Below, piece after piece: positions 1 through 7,927 of a stretch of 50,011 nucleotides of DNA. A program made the position numbers and the translations under genes. The DNA is from Bellilinea sp034411135. Lineage in GTDB: Bacteria > Chloroflexota > Anaerolineae > Anaerolineales > Anaerolineaceae. The DNA lies in NCBI GenBank assembly GCA_034411135.1, contig DAOUMN010000036.1, forward strand, positions 1 to 50,011. The letters run 5' to 3'. Under the pieces are notes generated by a model, which searched no databases, was not told where the DNA came from, and saw nothing but the letters and a program-made list of their open reading frames with translations. How positions within the stretch are numbered: position 1 is the stretch's first letter; every line of letters begins with the position of its first letter.

Positions 1-113
1 GAAGTTGTGAAAGCTGCTGTAAAAATAATGACCGCTCAAAACTGTACGACATCAGATCCGAAATTCCATGTTTCTAAAGACTTATGACGGACTACTTAGC
101 TGTTTTTTCGGCA

Positions 114-122
114 TGGTATAAT
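114..122 (+). promoter_or_regulatory. extended -10 promoter of the amino acid ABC transporter operon
   Basis: TGGTATAAT is a perfect -10 hexamer with the extended TGn element. No good -35 hexamer lies 16-18 bp upstream, as is common for extended -10 promoters. Transcription would start near 129 and give a leader of about 80 nt before the GTG start at 208. Confidence 0.55.
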
Positions 123-207
123 AAATACGTTCAAAACGCCAGCTCGCAAGCATTGCACGGCAAATCGGTACAAGCCCCCTATTCCACCAAATTGCAGGAG
201 GAGAATC

Positions 208-1047
208 GTGAAACGCTCATTGTTTGTGTTCGTGTCTGTGTTGTTTGTCGCTATGCTGGTGCTGAGCGCCTGCCAGCCTGCCCCAGCCCAAACACCAGAA
301 GCCCAGGAAGGCTACCCCGCCAGTGGTGAAAACAAACCCACCGCGACATCGCAGGAAGCCTACCCGGCACCTGCCAGCAGCACACTGCGCGTTGCCACCG
401 ACGCCACTTTTCCACCGTTCGAAATCGTCGATGAAGCCACCAAGGAATTGACCGGCTTCGATGTGGAACTGATGAAAGCAATTGCTGCAAAAGCCGGTTT
501 CACCCTGGAATGGAGCAACCTGCCCTTCGATTCGGTTTTGGCTGGGCTTTCGCAATGCCAGTTTGATCTCGCCATTGCCGCCATCACCATCACCGAGGAT
601 CGCAAGAAGGAAATGCTATTCTCCGATCCGTACATCAATGCCGGTCAAATTGTTGTTGTCCGCCTTGAGGATGGATCTATCCAGTCCAAGGATGATCTGG
701 CAGGCAAGACAGTTGCCGCCCAATTGGGCACCACTGGTGAGATCGAAGCCCGCAAGATCGAGAATGTCAATTACAAACCTTACGACACCTACGACCTGGC
801 GTTCTTGGATTTAGCGAACGGGCAAGTGGATGCGGTTATTGCCGACTACCCAACAGCGCTGGGTTTCATTGGTCAAAACGCTGACAAACTCAAAACCGTC
901 GGTGAGGTCTTCACCGAAGAATCCTACGGTATAGCGGTGTGCAAAAATCGCGAAGATTTGCTTACCCCTCTCAACACCGCCCTCCAAGCCTTGAAGGACG
1001 AAGGGAAAATCGCCGAACTCGAACAAACCTGGCTGGCGGGTGAGTAG
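208..1047 (+). CDS. amino acid ABC transporter, substrate-binding lipoprotein
   Basis: Extracytoplasmic solute-binding protein (family 3, polar amino acid/glutamine type) that delivers ligand to the permease and ATPase encoded next. It has a lipoprotein signal peptide with lipobox LSAC, Cys22 being the predicted lipidated residue. A Pro/Thr/Ala-rich linker (about 23-58) with GYPAS and AYPAP motifs follows. The binding domain starts at about residue 59 (LRVATDATFPPF, then GFDVELMKAIAAKAG), typical of the family. The GTG start is supported by AGGAGGA at 197-203. The 279 aa length is normal. Substrate cannot be read from sequence; a polar amino acid is the family default. An intergenic stem-loop separates it from the permease gene. 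Confidence 0.93.
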   Translation: MKRSLFVFVSVLFVAMLVLSACQPAPAQTPEAQEGYPASGENKPTATSQEAYPAPASSTLRVATDATFPPFEIVDEATKELTGFDVELMKAIAAKAGFTLEWSNLPFDSVLAGLSQCQFDLAIAAITITEDRKKEMLFSDPYINAGQIVVVRLEDGSIQSKDDLAGKTVAAQLGTTGEIEARKIENVNYKPYDTYDLAFLDLANGQVDAVIADYPTALGFIGQNADKLKTVGEVFTEESYGIAVCKNREDLLTPLNTALQALKDEGKIAELEQTWLAGE

Positions 1048-1067
1048 TTTTCCAGCCTGACCGGACA

Positions 1068-1119
1068 AGGCACGGGGCGGATGGTCAAGACCTGAAAAGA
1101 TCATCCGTATCCCGTGCCT
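1068..1119 (+). other. intergenic stem-loop between binding-protein and permease genes
   Basis: AGGCACGGG (1068-1076) pairs with CCCGTGCCT (1111-1119), and an inner GGATG/CATCC pair extends the stem. Only a weak T-rich stretch follows. In ABC operons such structures typically stabilise the upstream mRNA or partly terminate, so that the binding protein outnumbers the membrane parts. That role is inferred here. Confidence 0.7.
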
Positions 1120-1162
1120 CCTTATTTATCCTGTCCAGTTCAATCTACAGGAGTGAACCTCA

Positions 1163-1966
1163 ATGCAAAATTCAGCCGTTCAGAGCACTCGCCCCGTGCG
1201 CAGCGGCCAAAAATTCGACCAGTGGTGGCTGCTGGTTGTGGCAGTGATTGCCCTGATTATCATCCTGATCACGACCCAACCTAACCCGTATGGTCGCATC
1301 CTAAACTTTGTCAGTGATGGCATCTGGATCACCATCCGCACCACCGCCATTTCCTTTATCCTGGTGCTCATTTTGGGTTTGTTGGTAGCCCTCGCTCGCC
1401 TGTCAAAAATCCTCATCATTCGTGGAATTGCCACCGTGTATGTGGAAATTATTCGCGGCATCCCGGTATTGGTGCAATTATTTTTCTGGTATTTTGCCTT
1501 CCCTGCTGTTTTGATCAACATCGGCAAGACCTATCAAATCCAATCACTGATCAGTTACAAAGCCGACCCAAACTTCATGGCAATTCTGGGCTTAACGGTG
1601 TGTTACGCGGCTTACATGAGTGAGGTGTACCGCGCCGGAATCCAGAGTATCTCCAAGGGGCAAATGGAAGCTGCGCGCAGCCTGGGGATGAACTATATCC
1701 AGGCCATGCGCTATGTGATTCTGCCCCAGGCGGTGCGGGTCATTCTACCGCCAGTTGGCAACGAGTTGATCACCCTGCTCAAAGACACCGCGCTGGTCAG
1801 CGTCGTTAGCGTATCAGACCTGACCCGCCGCGGGCGTGAATTCATGGCAGCTAATTTCATGCCCATTCAAACCTGGGTGATCGTTTCCTTGCTGTACCTG
1901 GTAATGACTCTGATCGCGGCGCGGGTAGTGCATTATATCGAGCAAAAAACCAAGATCGAGAGGTGA
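1163..1966 (+). CDS. amino acid ABC transporter, permease
   Basis: Inner-membrane permease of the His/Glu/Gln/Arg/opine family (HisM/GlnP type). It has an N-terminal transmembrane segment at about residues 23-38 and several later ones. The cytoplasmic EAA loop that docks on the ATPase is clear: EAARSLGMNYIQAMRYVILPQA, starting near residue 170. Length 267 aa. A Shine-Dalgarno-like CAGGAG lies just upstream of the ATG. The gene is 3 bp from the ATPase gene and the two are surely co-transcribed. Probably works as a homodimer, because only one permease gene is present. Confidence 0.94.
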   Translation: MQNSAVQSTRPVRSGQKFDQWWLLVVAVIALIIILITTQPNPYGRILNFVSDGIWITIRTTAISFILVLILGLLVALARLSKILIIRGIATVYVEIIRGIPVLVQLFFWYFAFPAVLINIGKTYQIQSLISYKADPNFMAILGLTVCYAAYMSEVYRAGIQSISKGQMEAARSLGMNYIQAMRYVILPQAVRVILPPVGNELITLLKDTALVSVVSVSDLTRRGREFMAANFMPIQTWVIVSLLYLVMTLIAARVVHYIEQKTKIER

Positions 1967-1969
1967 TCC

Positions 1970-2707
1970 GTGAGCACTGCTCCCATTATCCACATTGAAA
2001 ATGTGCACAAGCACTTTGGCAGCGTACACGCTTTGCGTGGCGTCAGCCTCGACGTCCACCGTGGTGAGGTGGTAGTTATTATTGGACCCTCCGGTTCGGG
2101 CAAATCCACGCTGCTGCGCTGCATCAACCGGTTGGAGGAATTTGAGCAGGGAAAAATCATCGTCGATGGCATCCCCCTTGACACTGCTGCCAACATCAAT
2201 GCGGTGCGCACCGAAGTGGGCATGGTCTTTCAACAATTTAACCTTTTTCCACATCTGACCGTTTTGGAAAACATTATGCTGGCACAGCGCATCGTGCGCA
2301 AACGCAGTAAAGAGGAAGCCACCCAGGTAGCAGAGGAATTACTGCAAAAAGTGGGCATACCCGATAAAGCTCAAAACTTCCCCGGTCAGCTTTCCGGCGG
2401 GCAGCAGCAACGTGTTGCCATTGCCCGCGCGCTGGCAATGAACCCAAAAATCATGCTGTTCGATGAGCCCACCAGTGCGCTCGACCCGGAAATGATCCAG
2501 GAAGTGCTGGATGTGATGCTTGCCCTGGCTAAGGAAGGCATGACGATGGTGGTTGTATCGCACGAGATGGGTTTTGCCCGCGCTGCCGCCCACCGCGCCA
2601 TTCTGATGGACGACGGGCAGATTATTGAAGAAGCTCCACCCAATGTTCTCTTCACCAATCCTACCCAGGAACGCACCAAGGTCTTTTTGAGCAAAGTGCT
2701 TCATTAA
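1970..2707 (+). CDS. amino acid ABC transporter, ATP-binding protein (GlnQ type)
   Basis: ATPase subunit energising import. Walker A GPSGSGKST is at residues 39-47, the Q-loop lies in VFQQFNLFPHLTVLEN, the signature LSGGQQQR is near 141, Walker B is IMLFDEPTSALD and the switch His is in VVVSHEMGFA. The FPHLTVLEN stretch after the Q-loop is characteristic of polar amino acid importers. Length 245 aa is standard. The GTG start lies 3 bp after the permease stop, so translation is probably coupled. Confidence 0.95.
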   Translation: MSTAPIIHIENVHKHFGSVHALRGVSLDVHRGEVVVIIGPSGSGKSTLLRCINRLEEFEQGKIIVDGIPLDTAANINAVRTEVGMVFQQFNLFPHLTVLENIMLAQRIVRKRSKEEATQVAEELLQKVGIPDKAQNFPGQLSGGQQQRVAIARALAMNPKIMLFDEPTSALDPEMIQEVLDVMLALAKEGMTMVVVSHEMGFARAAAHRAILMDDGQIIEEAPPNVLFTNPTQERTKVFLSKVLH

Positions 2708-2709
2708 TT

Positions 2710-2726
2710 CACCCCTTTTTGGGGTG
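2710..2726 (+). terminator. possible weak terminator after the ABC operon
   Basis: A compact hairpin (CACCCC, five T, GGGGTG) starts 2 bp after the stop codon of the ATPase gene. No U-tract follows, so it may only stabilise the mRNA 3' end or terminate inefficiently. Confidence 0.35.
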
Positions 2727-2748
2727 ACCAAGACCTTTACAGAGCAGG

Positions 2749-2754
2749 TATAAT
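2749..2754 (+). promoter_or_regulatory. -10 box upstream of the surface protein gene
   Basis: Perfect TATAAT, 46 bp before the ATG at 2801. The only -35 candidate is GTGACC with a long 19 bp spacer. Promoter plausible but not strong by sequence. Confidence 0.35.
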
Positions 2755-2800
2755 CAGTTCAGGAATTGGCTAGCACAAGTCACTTTCTGATTGGATTGGT

Positions 2801-5773
2801 ATGGTATCTGCGCATTCCTCGAATCATCCGCAAACAATCTCTCGCGGCATCCCCCTCATTTTCCAGCTGGGAATATTCCTGATCGCATTGCTGCTGTTGG
2901 GGATCACCAGCGCTTCCCAGGCTCAGACAATCCAATCCACGACTCTTTCGCAACTGGCGCCCTCTGCCTGCCCACCAAGCGGCTGTGCCGCAGGGCAAAC
3001 GCTCAACTTCCGCGCTTCCTTTGACCTGGGCAGTTATGTGGCTGCCCCGCCCGCCAATGTTCAGGTCTGTATTTACACGCCGATCAACTGGTCGGCTGAA
3101 AGCTTGCGTCTCAACCTGACTGGCGGGGTCACCGAAGCCACCTACCAAACCGGGATCACCAACTGCGGAATGCCACCCAGTGGATACAACCTGTTGGGCG
3201 GTGCGCAGGCTTCGCTCGACCCCGGCGCTTTCGGTGATTGGCTGGATTTCTCGTTTCGGATTGGCAGCACCGCCACTGCCAACGGGTCAGTGCTTTTTCA
3301 AGCTCTGCAACGAACCAGTGACACTACCTGGTCAACTCCCAGCCAGGCATTTCTGGGCGTCGCGGTGACTGCCACCGCCAATACGATCTATGTAGCCAAC
3401 GACGCTGCAGCCTGTGGTTCAAATTCGCCCTGCTACATTAACTCCGCCGACGACCTGCTTGGCGGCATTGGTACCGGTTTGAAGGACGCGATCGATTCGC
3501 ACCCCCTGCCTGCCCAACCGGCGACGATCATCATCAGCGGAAATTATTTGATCAAAAGCAACGCTGTGCTGGTTGACAAAGCTCACACCCTGCAAGGAGT
3601 GAACAATTCTGCCGTTACTTACCTGGGCACGGTCTGCACCCAGCCCATGTTGAGGGTCACTGCTGGTGCAACCCTGCAGAATTTGAATATTAACGACGGC
3701 TCTTGTGTTGCTCCCAGCCGCGACCTGATCCAGATCGAAAGCGCTCAAAACGTCACCATACGCTCCAACGACCTGACCGGCGGCAAAGATGCGCTCAACA
3801 TCCTGGACGGTAACGGGAACGTCAGCCTGTTGTTCAATCACATCACCGGCAATAGCGGTTATGCAGTCTGGCGGGCAGCCGGACCCGGTTTGGGCAATAT
3901 TCAAGCAATAGCCAACAACCTGTACGCCAACCGCAGTGGTTTCCAGATCGAATGTAATGCCAAAGGACGGGTTGACCACAATTTCTGGGGATTCGGAGTG
4001 AGCCTGACTTCGGCTATTTCACAATGCACCTACGCCAACGGCAAGCAGCTCGGCGCGCCCGCCCTGGCTCCCGCTACCAGCCCCGGTGTGAGTGCTGAAC
4101 AAGTCACCGTTGGGGTAACCAAAGCCTACACCGCTAACGGGTTGGTTGGCTTCCAGCGCACGGCAACTGGCAGCGATTTCAACCTGTTCATCGTCAATCA
4201 CGGATCGGGCAGCCCGGAGAATGTCCCCTTCACCGGTGGCATGCCCGGCAGTCTGACCCCATGCTCCAATTACTATGATATTTTTCTTGCCAATGACGTG
4301 ATAATCCCCCCCAATGGGCTGGATTTGTTCTTCCGCTATGATGCCACCAGTGGTTGTACAGTCACCGTCGAAAGCGCTGCCTACTGCGGCAGTGGTGAGC
4401 CGGCGTTGTTCCCCTTGTGGTGGTACGATCCTGCCAACAATGTTACTGATGGCTGGGATACCACCGGTCAAAATCCGGCTGGTAGCGGTGCCGGCGGCGC
4501 AAGCGGACAGCTCACGGTTTGCAATCCGGCATTGAAAGAAATCCAGGTATCACTTGATGCTAGCGGACGCCCCAACAACGCCAATGACCTGTTTTTCACC
4601 CCATTCGTGGTTGGCTTGCTGCCGCAGCCTACCAGTGTCATCTTCAGCCAGTTTAGCGGGATACCCGGCGACACCCAGGTAGCTGTTCAATGGACTACCA
4701 CCAGCGAGATTAATACGACCGGTTTCTACGTTCTGCGCAGTCTGACCGAAAGCGGCGGGTTCAGCCGGGTGAGTCCATTTATTCCCCGGCGTGGCTCTGG
4801 CATCAGTGGTGCCTCCTATGAGTTTGTGGATATTGGCTTAACTAACGGCACATCCTATTTCTACCGCTTGGAAATCATTGGCAACAGCCAGGAGTCTTCA
4901 TTCAGCGGCGTGATCCGGGTCGTTCCCCAGCAAATCGGATCGACAAACACCCCCACGCCAACCCTGACGTTAACCACTACACTGACCTCCTCGCCTTCCG
5001 TGACAGCCACGCCAACACCAACTGTCACTGGCACCATTACCACCTCAACCGCCACGGCAAGCGCTACGGCAACCTCCACAACAACCATGACACCGACCAT
5101 TACGGTGACACCGACAGTCACTGGCACCATCCACACTTCGACCGCCACCGTTACGACAACAGCAACCATTTCACCCACGGCTACCATCACCCCCACCCGC
5201 ACAATTACCTTCACCCTGATTCCAACGCGTACGCGCACGCGTACGCCCGTGATTTACCCAACTGTGGTTTACCGATCACCCACCCAGCTGCCCACGCGAA
5301 CCCGCTTCCCGACGCGCACATCCACGCCGTTTACGGGCACACCCCAACTGACAACCACATTCTTTGACGGTTACCCAGCGCCCCAGGGCACAGGCAGTGT
5401 GACGCCGGTGCGCACCATCAGCATCTCAGTCACTGCACCAACTTTTCCGCCTAACAGTGGTTATCCAATCGGTGAAGGCAGTACCACACCACAATCCACC
5501 GGCGGTGATTATCCTGCTCCGGATGACACACCAAAACCCACCACATTGCCAGGCACAACCACAACCCTCACACTGACCGCCGTGCAGACGGGCATTCCAC
5601 CGGTTTCGCCCCCTAAAGACAATTCACCTCTTGGTCTGGTAAGACAATACTGGGTATACCTGCTTGCCCTGTTGGTCAGTGAACTGCTTTTACTGGCAGG
5701 CACGCTGTATTACCTGTACCGCAAAAATTTATTGCGTTTTCCATTATTAAGTCGCCATTCCAAAACCGAGTAA
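2801..5773 (+). CDS. secreted Thr-rich surface protein, C-terminally membrane-anchored
   Basis: A 990 aa extracellular protein with no enzyme signature that I recognise. A signal peptide spans about 1-42 (LIFQLGIFLIALLLLGITSASQAQ region). Residues about 190-400 contain short hydrophobic runs with Asn/Gly turns (for example ATLQNLNINDGSC, VTIRSNDLTGGKDALNI, VSLLFNHITGNSG), which look like right-handed parallel beta-helix coils. A fibronectin type III-like domain follows at about 607-704 (SGIPGDTQVAVQWTTTSEINTTGFYVLR). Next come a Thr/Pro-rich stalk (about 715-940) with a 31-residue internal duplication and GYPAP/DYPAP motifs, one transmembrane helix (about 949-972) and a basic tail (RKNLLRFPLLSRHSKTE). 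The architecture suggests an adhesin, carbohydrate-binding or other surface protein displayed on a glycosylatable stalk. There is no obvious ribosome binding site. Confidence 0.8.
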   Translation: MVSAHSSNHPQTISRGIPLIFQLGIFLIALLLLGITSASQAQTIQSTTLSQLAPSACPPSGCAAGQTLNFRASFDLGSYVAAPPANVQVCIYTPINWSAESLRLNLTGGVTEATYQTGITNCGMPPSGYNLLGGAQASLDPGAFGDWLDFSFRIGSTATANGSVLFQALQRTSDTTWSTPSQAFLGVAVTATANTIYVANDAAACGSNSPCYINSADDLLGGIGTGLKDAIDSHPLPAQPATIIISGNYLIKSNAVLVDKAHTLQGVNNSAVTYLGTVCTQPMLRVTAGATLQNLNINDGSCVAPSRDLIQIESAQNVTIRSNDLTGGKDALNILDGNGNVSLLFNHITGNSGYAVWRAAGPGLGNIQAIANNLYANRSGFQIECNAKGRVDHNFWGFGVSLTSAISQCTYANGKQLGAPALAPATSPGVSAEQVTVGVTKAYTANGLVGFQRTATGSDFNLFIVNHGSGSPENVPFTGGMPGSLTPCSNYYDIFLANDVIIPPNGLDLFFRYDATSGCTVTVESAAYCGSGEPALFPLWWYDPANNVTDGWDTTGQNPAGSGAGGASGQLTVCNPALKEIQVSLDASGRPNNANDLFFTPFVVGLLPQPTSVIFSQFSGIPGDTQVAVQWTTTSEINTTGFYVLRSLTESGGFSRVSPFIPRRGSGISGASYEFVDIGLTNGTSYFYRLEIIGNSQESSFSGVIRVVPQQIGSTNTPTPTLTLTTTLTSSPSVTATPTPTVTGTITTSTATASATATSTTTMTPTITVTPTVTGTIHTSTATVTTTATISPTATITPTRTITFTLIPTRTRTRTPVIYPTVVYRSPTQLPTRTRFPTRTSTPFTGTPQLTTTFFDGYPAPQGTGSVTPVRTISISVTAPTFPPNSGYPIGEGSTTPQSTGGDYPAPDDTPKPTTLPGTTTTLTLTAVQTGIPPVSPPKDNSPLGLVRQYWVYLLALLVSELLLLAGTLYYLYRKNLLRFPLLSRHSKTE
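5021..5152 (+). repeat. internal duplication in the Thr-rich stalk
   Basis: A segment encoding TVTGTI-x-TSTAT occurs at 5021 and again 93 bp (31 codons) downstream at 5114. It is part of a stalk dominated by Thr, Ser, Pro and Ala. Low-complexity stalks of this kind expand and contract by slippage or recombination. Confidence 0.7.
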
Positions 5774-5791
5774 TTCCGGCAGGGGGATTTT

Positions 5792-5820
5792 TTGACATTT
5801 GTCTTTTTTTATGCTATTCT
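5792..5820 (+). promoter_or_regulatory. sigma70-type promoter of the MBL-fold hydrolase gene
   Basis: TTGACA (5792-5797), a 17 bp spacer and TATTCT (5815-5820) preceded by TGC, an extended -10. This leaves a leader of about 50 nt before the start at 5877, which is preceded by GGAG. Confidence 0.75.
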
Positions 5821-5876
5821 TTGGGCTTGAATTCCACATGGAATAACCTACAATACAAGTAATTCACGGAGCAGGT

Positions 5877-6734
5877 ATGCAGCGAGAGCGCATTTCTGAA
5901 AATGTTTATTGGTTTCAAAGTGAAATTTACGCTCAGGTTACCGCTGGAGCGGTTACCGGTCCGCAATGGGCAGTGGTGATTGACACCCTTGCCTTACCGG
6001 AGGAAACGTTGGCGATGCGTTCATTCATTGAGGATCAGTTGGGTGTTCCGGTCCGCTATGTAATCAACACCCACCATCATGCCGATCACACCTGGGGTAA
6101 TTGCTTTTTTCCCGGCGCAACGGTAATTGCGCACACATTGTGCCGCGAGTTAATGGAATTGCGCGGTCCGGCTTCGCTTGAGTCAGCACGCCGCCAAAAT
6201 CCTGCATTTCGTCAGGTTAAACTGGTCTTCCCACACCTGACCTTCGAATCGGGTGATCTATCCCTAAGAGTAGGCAAGAAAAACCTGATCCTTTCACAAA
6301 CCCCTGGCCACAGCCAGGATGGTATTGCCGTGTTGGTCGAGGAGGACCGGGTTCTGTTTGCTGGCGACGCGTTTCTGCCGCTGCCCTATGTTGTGGACGG
6401 TGATCCGGATGTCCTTGGAGAAACAATCAAGAAGATCGGTAAAATGGGTTTGGAAAATATCATCCAGGGGCATGGTGACATCATCCTGCGCGGGGAAATT
6501 GATGAAGCCGTACAAGAAAACCTTGCCTACCTGAATTCGGTGCGCAAAGCAGTCAAAACGGCTATCCGCCGCCGCAACCCATTGGAAGCAATTGCCAATA
6601 TTGATATCGAGTCGTGCGGCAAGAGCCGGGTTCACCTGGGTGGGCTGGCAGAAGAACTGCACAAGCGCAACGTGCGTTTCCTGTTCAAACAGACCGCGGC
6701 TGAAGAGGGCGTGGTCATTACGCCAGTCGAATAA
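5877..6734 (+). CDS. MBL-fold metallo-hydrolase
   Basis: Metallo-beta-lactamase superfamily hydrolase, 285 aa, cytoplasmic (no signal peptide). The metal-binding HxHxDH motif is H66-H67-H68-A69-D70-H71 within INTHHHADHTWGN. Further metal ligands are expected in TPGHSQDG and in the Asp of LFAGDAF, followed by a late His in IIQGHGDI. It resembles the glyoxalase II/quinoprotein relay-type branch rather than true beta-lactamases. The substrate cannot be assigned. It is transcribed from its own promoter and stands convergent to plsY with an 8 bp gap. Confidence 0.87.
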   Translation: MQRERISENVYWFQSEIYAQVTAGAVTGPQWAVVIDTLALPEETLAMRSFIEDQLGVPVRYVINTHHHADHTWGNCFFPGATVIAHTLCRELMELRGPASLESARRQNPAFRQVKLVFPHLTFESGDLSLRVGKKNLILSQTPGHSQDGIAVLVEEDRVLFAGDAFLPLPYVVDGDPDVLGETIKKIGKMGLENIIQGHGDIILRGEIDEAVQENLAYLNSVRKAVKTAIRRRNPLEAIANIDIESCGKSRVHLGGLAEELHKRNVRFLFKQTAAEEGVVITPVE

Positions 6735-6742
6735 CTACTCCC

Positions 6743-7468
6743 TCAGGCGTGTTTACGTTCGGGTCGGTTTGTCTTTATCGCTGCGCCTCTTTTTTCATTG
6801 CCTTCCGTTTTCTTGCGCTTGGCGAGGTATGCGCGCAGCCCAACTGCCCGCTCGGTACCTTCTTTCAAGCGTTTGATATTGGGGCGCAACGCCCAAACCA
6901 CTGCCGCGAGCGCGCCCAGACCGTATGCCACATAAACCCAGGGGGATAAGCCTTCGATAGCACGGACTAAAAAGATCACCGTAGCAAAAAAGGCTATACT
7001 CATTGTCGTTACCGATGCGTAGCCAACCAACACGTAGACCAACAGTGCCAAGGGGAAAATGATCAATGCTGCCGGTGGGTAAAGCGCAAGCGTAGCGCCA
7101 AAAGCAGGCGCACCGCCTGCGCCACCACGTAGACGGACACCGGTTGAATGCGATTCGATCAGGAAGACGGAGTAATTGTGTCCCAGTATTGCCAGCAATC
7201 CGCTAGCAGCATGAACCCAGGGCAGCCCCGGCAGCAAAGCAGCCGCGATCCACACCACTGCCGATCCTTTGAGCACATCGAATATCGCCGTGAACGCCCC
7301 AGCTAAAAAGCCCGCAGCGCGCATTGCGTTGGTTCCACCGGTACGGCCACTTTCAATCTGGCGCAAGTCTTTTCCGCGCGCAATCCAGACGATTAATAAA
7401 CCAAACGGGATTGACCCAATTATGTAGGCAGCAACCAGGGACAGTACAATTTTTCCAAGATATTCCAT
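6743..7468 (-). CDS. plsY: glycerol-3-phosphate acyltransferase PlsY-like, divergent motifs
   Basis: Polytopic membrane protein of the PlsY family, which transfers the acyl group from acyl-phosphate to glycerol-3-phosphate in phospholipid synthesis. The start (GSIPFGLLIVWIARGKDLRQIESG) and GHNYSVF (near 96-102) are typical. Two conserved motifs deviate: the usual SGNIGATN reads SGRTGGTN (40-47), and GGKGVAT reads GGAGGAP (115-121), with extra residues inserted before it. A charged tail of about 40 residues follows the last membrane segment. GGAGGA precedes the ATG. It is probably the last gene of a three-gene minus-strand unit with the JAMM peptidase. It may still be an active PlsY of a Chloroflexota subtype. 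Confidence 0.8.
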   Translation of the reverse strand: MEYLGKIVLSLVAAYIIGSIPFGLLIVWIARGKDLRQIESGRTGGTNAMRAAGFLAGAFTAIFDVLKGSAVVWIAAALLPGLPWVHAASGLLAILGHNYSVFLIESHSTGVRLRGGAGGAPAFGATLALYPPAALIIFPLALLVYVLVGYASVTTMSIAFFATVIFLVRAIEGLSPWVYVAYGLGALAAVVWALRPNIKRLKEGTERAVGLRAYLAKRKKTEGNEKRGAAIKTNRPERKHA

Positions 7469-7522
7469 TCGCTTCCTCCTCCAGACTTTATAAAAAACAC
7501 TAAACGACTCGTCAAGTTACGC

Positions 7523-7927
7523 TCAATCGGTAAAGATAAGAGGAATCTCATCAAATCCGCCTTGTTCAACTCGGTAACCGCTTAGCTGCCAGCCATCCTG
7601 ATCCGGCGACCAGATCAAGACGACCGTGCCAGGGTAGAGAAACTCGCGGAGGTCGGTTTCCGACGGGTGTGGTGGTCCAGCAGGGTGGGAATGGAAGGTC
7701 GCAATCATTTCCATTCCAGATTGTTCCATCTGTTCGAAGGCGGAAAGCATTTCCAATGGTTCCATGTAATAACGCACCGGACTGTGCGCCTGATTGGTAA
7801 TCGGTATAACCCAGTAAACCTGCTCCCCTCGCCCAGCCAACATGCCACAGGCTTCCTCCGGCACGCAGGCTCGGACGTGACTCTCCATCTCCACTCGATG
7901 CCGGGTTAGCAGCCTGAGAAACTCCAC
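7523..7927 (-). CDS. JAMM/MPN-type metallopeptidase-like protein
   Basis: A 134 aa single-domain Mov34/MPN/PAD-1 protein. The zinc motif is complete: an upstream Glu (E24/E25 in PEEACGML), H79-S80-H81-P82, S89 and D92 (HxH-x7-S-xx-D). Bacterial members cleave isopeptide or C-terminal bonds of ubiquitin-like sulfur carriers or small peptides. No MoaD/ThiS-type partner is visible nearby, so the substrate is unknown. The GTG start directly follows the TGA of the upstream membrane-protein gene with no gap, implying translational coupling. PlsY follows after 54 bp. Confidence 0.85.
   Translation of the reverse strand: MEFLRLLTRHRVEMESHVRACVPEEACGMLAGRGEQVYWVIPITNQAHSPVRYYMEPLEMLSAFEQMEQSGMEMIATFHSHPAGPPHPSETDLREFLYPGTVVLIWSPDQDGWQLSGYRVEQGGFDEIPLIFTD

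Noticed and set aside
4861..5238. Long minus-strand reading frame of Val/Arg/Met repeats
   Set aside because: It is the mirror of the Thr-rich stalk codons on the plus strand; low-complexity composition and no start signal.
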